Below are positions 10,751-20,184 of a stretch of DNA of 64,000 bases, piece by piece (position 1 is the first letter of the stretch; each line of letters starts with the position of its first letter). The notes under the pieces were generated by a model that was not told the origin of the DNA, did no database searches, and saw only the letters and a list, made by a program, of their open reading frames with translations. Origin of the DNA: Zygnema cylindricum (lineage: Eukaryota; Streptophyta; Zygnematophyceae; Zygnematales; Zygnemataceae). Made by a program: the position numbers and the translations under genes. Location: NCBI GenBank assembly GCA_037447655.1, contig JBBHKE010002548.1, positions 65,987-129,986 of the forward strand. The letters run 5' to 3'.

Positions 10751-12319
10751 TTAGCCGGCAGAGGAGCTGGCCAACACGACCAGTAGCTCGCGACATCCGT
10801 GGCAAAACCAGTGACCGTCCGGAACTGCCAATAAAGGTGGCACCAAACACTCCATGTGAAACCCCTGATTGCAATGATCACAAAGTAACATGGTAGTTTC
10901 CCCGTCCGATCGATGACAAAAGGTACATGCCGTCGCCTCCGTAATCGGCATTCGCATAGGATCCATATCCTGCGACAAATCTGGTAAGTAACATGGAGCA
11001 CAATTCTTGGAGTGCTCTCGAAAAGTCCGCGTGTCTGCTCCTTGTAATCCCAACATCCCGTTCGGATCCACCTTGATTATTCGTAGGATGTGTGCAGAAA
11101 CATCCGTGTCCAAAGTGTCAAAAGATTGCCTGCGAAGATAAACATAATCTCCCACCCGATAGGGCTTCTGTTGCGGCCTGTAACTGCCGCTGCGAGTGGT
11201 GGCAAACTGAAGTGTGTCCCGATGCTGGGCAATCTGCAAGTTATTAAAAGCCATGGGCATTTCACGGGCAAAAAGCAAAGCACGACGATTGAGTTCTTCC
11301 AAAAAAATAGTGTTAGACATCAGCGGAAGTGGGAAGCTTGCGGCCTTCTGAATATTGCGACGGAGCAACGGTTGTCGCCCAAATAAAACATAATACGGGC
11401 TGAAATTAGCCTGACTAGCCTGAACCGACATGCGATATCCCATGGTAATGTAACCGAGGGACTCGTCCCAAACTGAAATGTGTTTTTCTAAGCAATGCTT
11501 ACGCAAGGCACGCTTAAATGTCTGGACTGCTCGTTCAGCCAGGCCATCGACCTGGGGGTGATCCCGACTAGTACGACGATGATCGATAAGAGCCTCATCA
11601 AGCATCTCTTGAAATTCTCCCCGAAATTGTGTACCTTGATCCGTAAGGACCTCGGCTGGGGCACCGTATCTCATAAGGACATGTTCCTTAAAAGCTGTGG
11701 TGGTTAACTTAGCGGTCTTGTGAGGCAGGGCTACGACTTCTACCCACTTACTGAAATTTTTAATCATAATCATGATATATTGTTTACCCCTACGCGAGAT
11801 AGGAAAAGGTCCGACCAGATCGACCGACCATCGATAGAATAAACCTCTAATAGGTAAAGGTTGGAGCGTAGTCTGCGGGTTAGAGAAAGAAGTCCGGAGA
11901 CGGTCGCAGGTGGCACACTTGTGTAGAATAGCAGCGACATCAGCTTGCATTCCTGACCACCAATACCGTGCCTGAACTAGACTTAACGTTCGCTTGGTAC
12001 CGTAGTGACCAAGCTCGGTGTGAATCTGCCCAATATGAGAAAGACGCTCGGTAGGCCGTGGAACGTGCCTATGGCTTCCGTCTGCCAACAACCGAACTAA
12101 AGATCCCCCGAGCCAAAGGTAACTTTTGGCCCTCTTTTTCACTCTGTCTTCTTCATCAGAGGTGGTGCCGGACCTGAAGGTCTGGGAAGATAGGAAAAGA
12201 ATGAGAGGCCCATCACGCCAAGGATCTGTGGCGGGACGGGGGTTCGGAATAGACGCCAGGCAGTAAGTAAGATAAGAACCCATTGACATGACGGGAACAT
12301 CGTCGTCATCGAAATCCTG
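10751..12319 (-). CDS. Gypsy integrase with C-terminal PHD finger
   Basis: The frame opens right after the TGA at 12320-12322, in frame with the upstream RT protein; its first listed start is at 12289 (numbering below). It encodes the HHCC zinc domain (H90, H95, C125, C128) and the DDE core (D157 in WSVDLVG, D217 in LTDQGTQF, E252 in GLAERAV). A C-terminal DNA-binding region follows. Residues about 454-499 form a C4HC3 PHD finger (C455, C458, C470, C473, H478, C481, C496, C499) with the typical aromatic residue in HWFCHGC. No chromodomain is seen. The integrase inserts the cDNA; PHD fingers commonly bind histone H3 tails, so this one may guide target choice. All catalytic residues are intact. 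The protein was probably the C-terminal part of one polyprotein before the TGA arose. Confidence 0.92.
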   Translation of the reverse strand, partial: QDFDDDDVPVMSMGSYLTYCLASIPNPRPATDPWRDGPLILFLSSQTFRSGTTSDEEDRVKKRAKSYLWLGGSLVRLLADGSHRHVPRPTERLSHIGQIHTELGHYGTKRTLSLVQARYWWSGMQADVAAILHKCATCDRLRTSFSNPQTTLQPLPIRGLFYRWSVDLVGPFPISRRGKQYIMIMIKNFSKWVEVVALPHKTAKLTTTAFKEHVLMRYGAPAEVLTDQGTQFRGEFQEMLDEALIDHRRTSRDHPQVDGLAERAVQTFKRALRKHCLEKHISVWDESLGYITMGYRMSVQASQANFSPYYVLFGRQPLLRRNIQKAASFPLPLMSNTIFLEELNRRALLFAREMPMAFNNLQIAQHRDTLQFATTRSGSYRPQQKPYRVGDYVYLRRQSFDTLDTDVSAHILRIIKVDPNGMLGLQGADTRTFREHSKNCAPCYLPDLSQDMDPMRMPITEATACTFCHRSDGETTMLLCDHCNQGFHMECLVPPLLAVPDGHWFCHGCRELLVVLASSSAG

Positions 12320-15292
12320 TCAAACTCCGTTATCTGTTGTTCGGGGCAAAGGATTTCGGGAAATTCCGTCTGCGTTTAGACTAAGCAGACCTAGTCGGTG
12401 AATTATTTCAACGTCATATTCTTGCAAGATTAAAGCCCATCGGGCTAACTTCCCGGAAAGCTTATCGTTCGTCATCAGCCAATGTAAGGGTTGATGGTCA
12501 GTTAAGAGTGTGAAAGGTTTTCCGTACAAATAATGGCGGAAGTGAACGACTCCCCAAACCGCGGCTAGACACTCTCCTTCGTAGCTACTATAATTTGATT
12601 CAGCCCGGTTATTGCTTCTACTCGCGTAAGCAAATACGTATTCCTCTCCGCTCAACTCTCTTTGTGTCAAAATGGCAGCGATTCCGGGTTTCCCAAAGTC
12701 TGTTTGAAGACAAAAAGGGAGTTTGTGATTGGGAGGACGGAGAATTGGAGCACTTGATAAAACGGTTTTTAATTTTTGAAATGCGGAAATCTGATCGGGA
12801 CCCCCTGTAAACGCCACTTCCTTCTTGAAAAGGTCGTTTAACGAAGATGCGATGGTGCTAAAATTGGATACAAACCTGCGATAATAATTAGCAAGTCCGA
12901 GAAAGGCTCGCATACTAGTGAGGTCCGTGGGAGCAGGCAATTTACTGATTGCCTCTACCTTTGCTTCGAGAGGAGTGATTCCCTCAGCCGAGATAAAATG
13001 GCCGAGGTAAGGCACTCCCTCGGCTCCAAAGGTGCATTTCGCTGGATGACATTTTAATCCGACCTTTTTCAATTCAGTCAATACCCATTCGATGTGAGCG
13101 GCGTGCTCTTCGATAGTAGCCGAGGCAATGATAAGGTCATCGATGTAACATCTAGCAAACTTACAGCCTCCAAGAATGGAGTCCATGACTTTTTGAAATA
13201 TTGCCGGAGCATTTTTCAGTCCGAATGGCATTACGGCCCATTCCCATCGGCCGTCGCTACCCCAAAAGGCAGTTTTATGCCGGTCTTTTTCCTCTATCTC
13301 GATTTGATTGAATCCTTGACGGAGGTCAAGGATACTAAAATAATTTGCTCCGCCTACATGATCAAATGTTTCTTCGGCAAGAGGCATGGGATGACGATCT
13401 TGAACTGTTCTAGCGTTTAGTTCACGATAGTCACCACACATTCGACGTTCAGTAAAATTACCCTCGGAATCCTTTTTCCGAGGCATGACAGTGGGAGCTG
13501 CAAATGTGGAGTCTGACCGATAGATTAGGCCAGCTTCCTCTAGTTCAGCACATCGCTTGTCTACCATTTCCCATTCCGTTTCTGACAAACCATGTTTCGG
13601 TTTAAATATAGGGCGATCATCTTCGAGATCTATCGACATCTTATAAGCGGTGTGACGACCCAAATTGTTCATAGAAAAGGCAAAGGCATCGATATTTCGT
13701 AAAACTACGTCATTCAGTAACTCTTGTTCGGCCTTTGTTAGATTTGTGCCGAATTTCCATTTAGGAGCATCGGGATTTTCGGTTGTCATAGCTTCCATGG
13801 CTTGTGCAAAGGCCAACTGCTCATCTGCGATAAACGTTTGACCTAACTCGTAAGCTACAGGTGTCTGTTTAAGGCAATTTACCGCATGATTCCAACTACG
13901 TGTCGGAAAAGCAGCACTCCAATGAGGAGTGGGTGGAATATGCATGGGACTTATAGACTGGACAGTCGTGTATGCGGGAATAGACCAAGACATATGGCTA
14001 GGATTGAGGAAATCGTAGATAGAGATTTCCGGAACTGGTGGAATTGGAGAAGGAAAGAGGAAAACTTGAAATATGGTCCCTTGGGGAGTGGTACGGAAAG
14101 ATTTTCTTAGTGATGCATTCCCCCCCCCAGCTGGTTGAGATGGATGTGCCTGAGAGTGGCGACCAGCTGCAAACCCAAGACCTAAAACAAAAGACAAAGA
14201 CTGAGGGTCCATGACACGACCTAATAAAGTGCATCTTTGACGTTCAGTAAGACCAGAAGCGGCAGTAGTGCCGGGAATGAAATGCATTAGGTGGTCTCGT
14301 TCCGTAGAGGTAGGCTCTTCAAGCTCACCGGTATGAATGTTTCGAAGCATGCCAGGACCGTCATTAGAGAATGCATGTGAATGTGGGTAAGAAACTAAGG
14401 TAGGAAGCACTTTGAGAGGTTGACCCGGGACATTGACACTGAAATTAGGGGGACAGTCCTTTTGAATGCAAGGCTGCACCTTATGAAAAGGAAGAAGGGC
14501 AGCCTGAATGTCTGTAGGAGGAGGACGAACTAACAAGTTGGCCTCCCGAAGTCTACCAATATCGATCAGGTTCGTCCATTTGGAGCGAACCCGGTGTGCT
14601 AGTGAACCATGGGGAGCCGCGTCAATAATAAGAGGCGGACCAATTAATTGTTCGATTCGTTGATAATCAGACAAAACCGTAGGTCTTGGATCATTATAGG
14701 CCGCGACATTTTCCAAGATATACCCCATAGGAGAATCTAAAGTTTGTAGAAAATGCAAGATGCGAACCAACTCAAAAAATAATTTGGTGCGGGGATCGGC
14801 TAATCCGAGACCTTTCCCGGCCCGAGACATTCCCTGGCACTCCCATCCGCCAAAAACTAGATCGATTGGACCAATCTCCAGTAAGTGATGGTTGCCCACA
14901 ATTCGAATGTCTTGTGGGAGGGCGGTATGCATATGCTCGTATACAGATTTTGGTAACAAATGCGGGTATTGGGAATGCAACAGATTACAATGATGTAATT
15001 GTGCTTTCCGTGCTAACGGATCAATCTCCACCGAATAATAAAATCGGATTAATAATCCATTCCGCAAACATGCCAGGAGAGAAGTGCCTATTCCAGCAAA
15101 AAGGTCCAAAATCACTAATCCATTTGGATGAGGTTTCAATTGGACCGGATTCCAGTCAATGGGAAGAAACCCAGAAGAGTCGGTAGGGACTAGGATTGGG
15201 GAAGAGATTGGAGAAAGTGGAATTGACAAGGTTTGGTTATAGATCCGGTCAAATTCCCTCGTATCTATAAGAAAACCTGGGTCACTGAAAAT
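12320..15292 (-). CDS. DNMT3-like cytosine methyltransferase fused to Gypsy RT-RNase H
   Basis: The frame is open from just after a TAA (15293-15295) to a TGA (12320-12322); numbering is from 15229. Residues 38-360 are a C5-cytosine methyltransferase: motif I LDLFAGIG (41-48), motif IV GGWECQGMS with catalytic C131, motif VI LENV (172-175), motif VIII AHRVRSKW (211-218) and a motif IX-like RQRCTLLGR. Spacing and sequence resemble DNMT3/DRM enzymes, which transfer methyl from S-adenosylmethionine to cytosine. The usual motif IV proline is glutamate. RT follows (about 545-760, YIDD at 695-698), then RNase H (D844, E884, D911). No ATG precedes motif I, so expression needs readthrough or upstream fusion. 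The single frame shows the methyltransferase is part of the Pol polyprotein, not a neighbouring host gene. Confidence 0.93.
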   Translation of the reverse strand: MFSDPGFLIDTREFDRIYNQTLSIPLSPISSPILVPTDSSGFLPIDWNPVQLKPHPNGLVILDLFAGIGTSLLACLRNGLLIRFYYSVEIDPLARKAQLHHCNLLHSQYPHLLPKSVYEHMHTALPQDIRIVGNHHLLEIGPIDLVFGGWECQGMSRAGKGLGLADPRTKLFFELVRILHFLQTLDSPMGYILENVAAYNDPRPTVLSDYQRIEQLIGPPLIIDAAPHGSLAHRVRSKWTNLIDIGRLREANLLVRPPPTDIQAALLPFHKVQPCIQKDCPPNFSVNVPGQPLKVLPTLVSYPHSHAFSNDGPGMLRNIHTGELEEPTSTERDHLMHFIPGTTAASGLTERQRCTLLGRVMDPQSLSFVLGLGFAAGRHSQAHPSQPAGGGNASLRKSFRTTPQGTIFQVFLFPSPIPPVPEISIYDFLNPSHMSWSIPAYTTVQSISPMHIPPTPHWSAAFPTRSWNHAVNCLKQTPVAYELGQTFIADEQLAFAQAMEAMTTENPDAPKWKFGTNLTKAEQELLNDVVLRNIDAFAFSMNNLGRHTAYKMSIDLEDDRPIFKPKHGLSETEWEMVDKRCAELEEAGLIYRSDSTFAAPTVMPRKKDSEGNFTERRMCGDYRELNARTVQDRHPMPLAEETFDHVGGANYFSILDLRQGFNQIEIEEKDRHKTAFWGSDGRWEWAVMPFGLKNAPAIFQKVMDSILGGCKFARCYIDDLIIASATIEEHAAHIEWVLTELKKVGLKCHPAKCTFGAEGVPYLGHFISAEGITPLEAKVEAISKLPAPTDLTSMRAFLGLANYYRRFVSNFSTIASSLNDLFKKEVAFTGGPDQISAFQKLKTVLSSAPILRPPNHKLPFCLQTDFGKPGIAAILTQRELSGEEYVFAYASRSNNRAESNYSSYEGECLAAVWGVVHFRHYLYGKPFTLLTDHQPLHWLMTNDKLSGKLARWALILQEYDVEIIHRLGLLSLNADGISRNPLPRTTDNGV

Positions 15293-16978
15293 TTATGGTA
15301 AGTGAGAACTATCGGGCAGAATTTCTTCTGTTGACAATGAATGAAATATTTCCGCCCCCACCGAATTCCCTGAAAATGCAGGTATGGAGGTGGCCGAATT
15401 CACCATAATAGGCATGGGCTTCCTAGCGGAAATTAGCGGAATGCATATTTTGCGTTCCGGGAAGCTAATGGGCCTATAAGAAAATGTCTGATCATGCATG
15501 TCAACACCACCCCCTACACGAAATATAACGTCCTGCCCCACTAGGCATTCATAGTCACTACATTTAGTGACTAGAGCGTGAACCGAGATTTCAGCAAAGT
15601 CTGTGGCCGTTTCGTTCTGGAACCTGAAAACCAGCGGTTCCTTAGTGATTCCTAGGACCAGTTCGGTTGTACCTGCTGATGTTAACAAGCAAGTAGAAGT
15701 GGGCTGAAGCTTGTCCGGAGTTAGACCAAGCTTCAGTGCAAAGCTAGAGCCCAATATCACCGGCTTTGCACCCGTATCCATGAGAGGCTGGGAAGGGGCT
15801 ATACCATTGATCAACAATGCACCCTTCGCATTATCCAAGAAACTGATGTGAGGATCGAGAGACTTTCGCTCCTCCATAGAAATAGGCTGAATAGCAGCAA
15901 GATTTCTGTGCAGCTGAAGTGCTTGTAACGCGGCAGCTGCAGCCGAGCTATCGGAGGGTAAAGAGATAGGAGAGATTTTTGGTGAGTCGCAAATCATAGC
16001 GGAAAGAATGCACAAGCGTTCTTTCACGCGGTGTGCTTCATGTATAGTTCGATCCACTATGTTGAGAGCTTCAGCCGCGATGGCTGAAGCGGTTTCAGGC
16101 AAGGGAGGAGAAGGTTCTTTAGTGAATGACAAAGGAATACGTGTGTTAGGGGTTTTACCGTCACGACTGTGATCAGTTGAACCTTTGTCAAACATAGCCT
16201 CTCGTTGTTGGATGGTGGAATCTCGTAAGATTGGACCTGCTAACGTGGGCATGTGTACAACAGTGCGAGCCATGCCTGTAAATTGTGGCTTCATTTGCGT
16301 CATGAAAGCTGCGAATTGTTCTTTCATCATAGCCGCCATTTGCTCTTGCATTTCTAAGCGCTCTCTCTCTCTTCGAGATACCTTAGGTGGAGTGGTGTCT
16401 TTTTCCGGTTCTTTTACCGGTTGAACCGGCCTTGCGGATCGAGCTGGAATGCCACCACTCTTAATTTGGTTCTGATATGAATATTCTGGGTTCTTTATAT
16501 GACAACGATGGACATAATGTCCGGTTTGCTTGCAATGTGTACAGGTAGCAGTTTTGTCTGGACACATTCGGGCATCATGCCCGGTCTTCCCACATCGGAA
16601 ACATAATCGGTTTCCGGGAGCAACAGGTGGGGTTCCCATGGCCGGGACTTTAGGAGGCCGGTTGTTAGGACGAGGATTATTCCATGGTGGAACAATTGGT
16701 TCTTTTAAGACCGCTTTAGGTCGGTCATGGGCTTCCCACCAACAATTTTGCATTTCGTATTCCACGGCATGTTGGGCGGCTTGGTCGAAAGTGAACTTCA
16801 AGCCATACGTTTGAGTCAGGTGACTCTGGATGAATTTCTTGGACTGACTCGGAAACTGTCCTACAAATTTTTGGACAGCTTCAGCATCCGACATCAAGTC
16901 AGGCAATGCTTCACGAAGAGCTTCCATGCGAGCACGCATGGCAGGGGCGGTCTCTCCTGACTTCCGTTCGAAGTTCAT
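15293..16978 (-). CDS. Gypsy gag C-terminal part and aspartic protease
   Basis: The 561-residue frame begins at an ATG overlapping the stop of the upstream gag frame (TAATG). It encodes the end of the gag capsid region, two CCHC zinc knuckles (C126/C129/H134/C139 and C146/C149/H154/C159) for RNA packaging, a glutamine- and methionine-rich charged linker, and a retropepsin-like protease with the DTG active site at residues 401-403, followed by ILGSSFALKLGL. It ends in a TAA in the same frame as the methyltransferase-RT protein. The TAA could be an old CAA changed by C-to-T, or a readthrough signal. Confidence 0.88.
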   Translation of the reverse strand: MNFERKSGETAPAMRARMEALREALPDLMSDAEAVQKFVGQFPSQSKKFIQSHLTQTYGLKFTFDQAAQHAVEYEMQNCWWEAHDRPKAVLKEPIVPPWNNPRPNNRPPKVPAMGTPPVAPGNRLCFRCGKTGHDARMCPDKTATCTHCKQTGHYVHRCHIKNPEYSYQNQIKSGGIPARSARPVQPVKEPEKDTTPPKVSRRERERLEMQEQMAAMMKEQFAAFMTQMKPQFTGMARTVVHMPTLAGPILRDSTIQQREAMFDKGSTDHSRDGKTPNTRIPLSFTKEPSPPLPETASAIAAEALNIVDRTIHEAHRVKERLCILSAMICDSPKISPISLPSDSSAAAAALQALQLHRNLAAIQPISMEERKSLDPHISFLDNAKGALLINGIAPSQPLMDTGAKPVILGSSFALKLGLTPDKLQPTSTCLLTSAGTTELVLGITKEPLVFRFQNETATDFAEISVHALVTKCSDYECLVGQDVIFRVGGGVDMHDQTFSYRPISFPERKICIPLISARKPMPIMVNSATSIPAFSGNSVGAEIFHSLSTEEILPDSSHLP

Positions 16979-17796
16979 TAACTCCGAACTTGGTCAGGGT
17001 TTTGCATACGGTATTCCGCTTGCAACATTTCAAACATGACAGAGAGCGGATCCAATATAGGGATCGTCATCGCTGGTCGTGCTGGAATTCCAGCACGTGC
17101 GGCTATAGCAAACTGTTGCGGTATTTCCGCAACTGCTGCTGTAATAACATCGCCATTGAGATCAAGGACTTCCGGGATAGCCGGTTGGTATGGAATTTCT
17201 GGTTGTCCTATAATAGCAGGACTCCCAGCAAAAGACGGAGAGAACTCTGTCATCGCAAGTACGGAATCATACTTGCGAGAATAAAGAGTAAGGGCTGAAC
17301 CTCGAAGGTAACGACCTAAGAGAGAGAAAGCGACCCGTAGGTCGAACCGATCTTGGTACCGAAATGCAAGATCACGCATTTCGGTATCGAATAGCATTCG
17401 AAAATGCGATAACGTCATGGTATCCTTCATTCCTGAAAAACAGAAATGAAGGCGGCCCCCCCCCTCGGATGTGGAAGCCATTTCCAATAATGGAATGCTT
17501 GGAGATAAAACAAGCTTGGAAATTTGCGGAAACCAAAAAGATAATGAATCGGAATCCGACCCGTCAAGGGAATCGCGGTCAGATTCCTCTTCGAAAAATG
17601 TGGAAGAGACTGATGATAAGGAAGATACTGAGGTGAGAGTGGATCGAACCGAAGGGGAAATTTGACCCGAGATATTTAGGGAAGGATGGTCCAAAAGACT
17701 AGAGAAATCTGATGGTCCGGATTCCGTGGGCCTAAACGAGGCCGACGATCGAGTGGTTCCGACAGGATAATCAAGATTATCCCAATTGGTGGGCAT
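16978..17796 (-). CDS. Gypsy gag N-terminal part
   Basis: The 272-residue frame starts at ATG 17796 after a leader of about 900 bases. It has a serine- and acid-rich N-terminus, then a capsid-like region starting near residue 100. It stops in the middle of the capsid homology region (FEMLQAEYRMQNPDQVRS then stop), and the homology continues in the next frame, shifted by -1. The stop and the next ATG overlap by one base, so either termination-reinitiation or a one-base mutation would explain the break. Confidence 0.8.
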   Translation of the reverse strand: MPTNWDNLDYPVGTTRSSASFRPTESGPSDFSSLLDHPSLNISGQISPSVRSTLTSVSSLSSVSSTFFEEESDRDSLDGSDSDSLSFWFPQISKLVLSPSIPLLEMASTSEGGGRLHFCFSGMKDTMTLSHFRMLFDTEMRDLAFRYQDRFDLRVAFSLLGRYLRGSALTLYSRKYDSVLAMTEFSPSFAGSPAIIGQPEIPYQPAIPEVLDLNGDVITAAVAEIPQQFAIAARAGIPARPAMTIPILDPLSVMFEMLQAEYRMQNPDQVRS

Positions 17797-18705
17797 AAAA
17801 ATGATAACACCAAATGATGACCAGATAACAAAACCGATCTATCCGATATGCTTCAAATGCCAGGCCACACCACTCTTTTGTCCAATCAGCCAATCAATCC
17901 CTAACAGGGCCTCGATGGCCAGATCTATCAGGAAGCCGTATTACCAAAACCTTCTACCCTGCAAACAAGGGGACAAGGCCGAAGGGCCAGATCTATAAAG
18001 GCAAATAACTTACTATCCAAGCACTCCCAAGTGCAGATCTAAAGCGGCACAATCCACAAAAATGCTAACCAATGCCTCCAACGGCAAGATCTATGAAAGA
18101 ACTCCCACTCCGGGCAAAGCAAACTCAGCCAAGGCCACTCAGGGCCAGATAGCAGGCAAGGAAAGCTGGACGAATGCAATGCTCAATACAAGTGGATTAA
18201 CACTAATCCACTCCAAACACGATCCCTCTATACGATCAACCGACTACCTTAACACGCGCCTGTACCCGCAAGGCATCGTGATACTTACATACCACTCTTA
18301 GCGATCTGGTGATTGCCAAGGGTGAACTGCGGTTGTTCGCTACAACCGAAGTTTTGCAGAGCTCCCAAGAACGGATCCGCTCCACTAACTCCACTCCTTA
18401 GTGAAATATGTCTCAATGTGAGCAAACGATGCTCGAGATATATAACAAAAATTGGGAAAAACAAAAACCAAATGCTTAAGTTAGTGTAGTATATTGTTGG
18501 CCGAAAATTGGCCAATAAGATAAAACATCAACTAACAAGCAAATGGTAATTATAAATGTAAAGCTAATTATATATATATCAAAAAATATATATATATATT
18601 TTTTTATATTTTTGTTTTTTTTTTTCTTTAAATAAAAAGAAAACCGAAATTGAAATAAAAACAAACAAGCGAGAAAGGAAAATAAGACAATTTTCAAGTG
18701 CAGGA
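17797..18705 (-). other. Gypsy 5' leader
   Basis: This is non-coding sequence between the right LTR and gag. It contains an AT-rich stretch (18560-18660). The first leader bases on the sense strand, ATTCCTGCACTTGAAAATTG, also occur inverted inside the LTR. I could not match a tRNA primer-binding site with confidence. Confidence 0.6.
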
Positions 18706-20180
18706 ATACTAAGCCGATGGATGACCACTAGGCCCCACGGTCTATTTATATTCCTTGCAAGAGTTATCTTATCGAGGATAATCTGAATTTATACTTAAAT
18801 ATAATAAATCAAAGCATAAACAACCGGGAAAGATAAATAAAACCGCAAATGACAATATGCCCGACACTTATGAGGTTTGAGATAACCAAACTCAAAAGAT
18901 GCGCAAAAGCCAAATAGAAATAAATACAAAATCACAATAAATAAAAACAACACAACAATAATCCCAACATGCAACCTCCACACTAATTAAAGTTCAGCCA
19001 CAATCGGGAAAAGAAGTTTGTGTTGTGAGATCGCGGTCGAAATCCACTCAAAAGATGAGAAAAGTGAAGGGAAACCGTGTAGGTCTTGGCCGAAGCCGTA
19101 TAGATTAATTTGTAAGGCTTTACAAGATATTGATAATATAATAGAAAACTAGACGCTTCACGCAAAGGCAGAAAATCGCCTCTAAGCTGTCCGGACAATT
19201 TCACAAATAAAAAGATGGCTGCAGAGAATCCTCAATACTGAAAATAAATCAAATGAATAATTCCTGCACTTGAAAATTGTGTGCAGGAAATGATGCGAAA
19301 TGAACTAAGTAACCAAAACTACGCCTAGCGAAAACAAGCCAATCAGAGTACAGCGTGCTATGTAAATATTTGCGTCTAGTTTGGATTCAGCCAATAGAAA
19401 GCCGAAATCCTATGCCCTACGTTACAGAATCTATAACCTACGGATTAAAACCCTTCCTATCTACATGTGAATGCGTGAACCTCCAAATGGTTCATGACTT
19501 AAAATAGTCCAATAGCGTAGCTTCGTCAGAACTGACAGTATCTTTGTCTGTCACACGCGTCAACGGTCAAGATGAGATATTACGAGAATCGTATACTTTG
19601 CGTCGACGGTCGAGATGCTACTCCGCGCGAAATGATTAAAATTTGATGTCGGCCGGGATTCAAGGAAATGAAAGCTTGTACGGCAGGATCGCAGATACGG
19701 TCCACTTTGTCGTCGCGCGAATTCCGGATAATATAAGTCGTACGGTCGACGTCAAATGATCAAAGCTACCGTCGGCGAGAATCGCGCAAAATATATATAA
19801 TACGGTAAGTTTGTTTGTCTCGACGCGATTCGAAAATGTGTCGTCGGCGAGAAATCCGGAAAAAATAAATAAGTACGGCAGGACCGCAAGTACGGTCCAA
19901 TTTGTGGCCGCGGGAATTCCGGTCGACGTAAGTCGTACGGTCGACGCGAAACAATCAAATCCGCCGTCGGCGGAAATCGCGGAAAAGATACGTCGTACGG
20001 TAGGACCGCGGGTACGATCCAAATTGCCATACCGGAAATCACGAAAAATGTAGGTCGTACGGTACACGTCGTACGGTCCTGCGAAACCCAAATAATACCC
20101 AAATACAAATTAGTGTAGCGGCTGCCCTTCCTAACACCTAAATATAAACAACTAAATGGCCGACGAGATGCGGCATGACA
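18706..20180 (-). repeat. Gypsy 5' LTR (right copy, lacking the 192-bp module)
   Basis: About 1,475 bases match 9068-10541 with roughly seven differences, including one single-base indel near 19430. It ends GCGGCATGACA next to the AGGG duplication. It begins abruptly at ATACTAAGCC without the 192-base module seen twice at the other end of the element. Confidence 0.88.
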
Positions 20181-20184
20181 AGGG

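Larger units (their letters stand above)
8876..20180 (-). mobile_element. Ty3/Gypsy retrotransposon with methyltransferase and PHD finger
   Basis: This 11.3-kb element lies on the minus strand. Outer ends are TGTC...GACA and both flanks carry AGGG (8872-8875 and 20181-20184). Sense order is 5' LTR (20180 to 18706), leader, gag, gag C-part plus protease, DNMT3-like methyltransferase-RT-RNase H, integrase-PHD, G-run, 192-base module, and 3' LTR. The 1.47-kb part shared by the two LTRs differs at about seven sites by eye, so the insertion is recent. Integrase follows RNase H, which places it in Ty3/Gypsy. Two in-frame stops and one gag frame break leave the copy without a continuous polyprotein unless recoding occurs. 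Confidence 0.92.

Noticed and set aside
16981-16998. Programmed -1 frameshift at AAACCCT in gag
   Set aside because: The -1 frame meets a TGA directly after the heptamer, so it cannot fuse the two gag frames.
13094-17284. Plus-strand open frames opposite the Gypsy coding region
   Set aside because: Shadows of the strong minus-strand gag and pol frames; none shows a domain.
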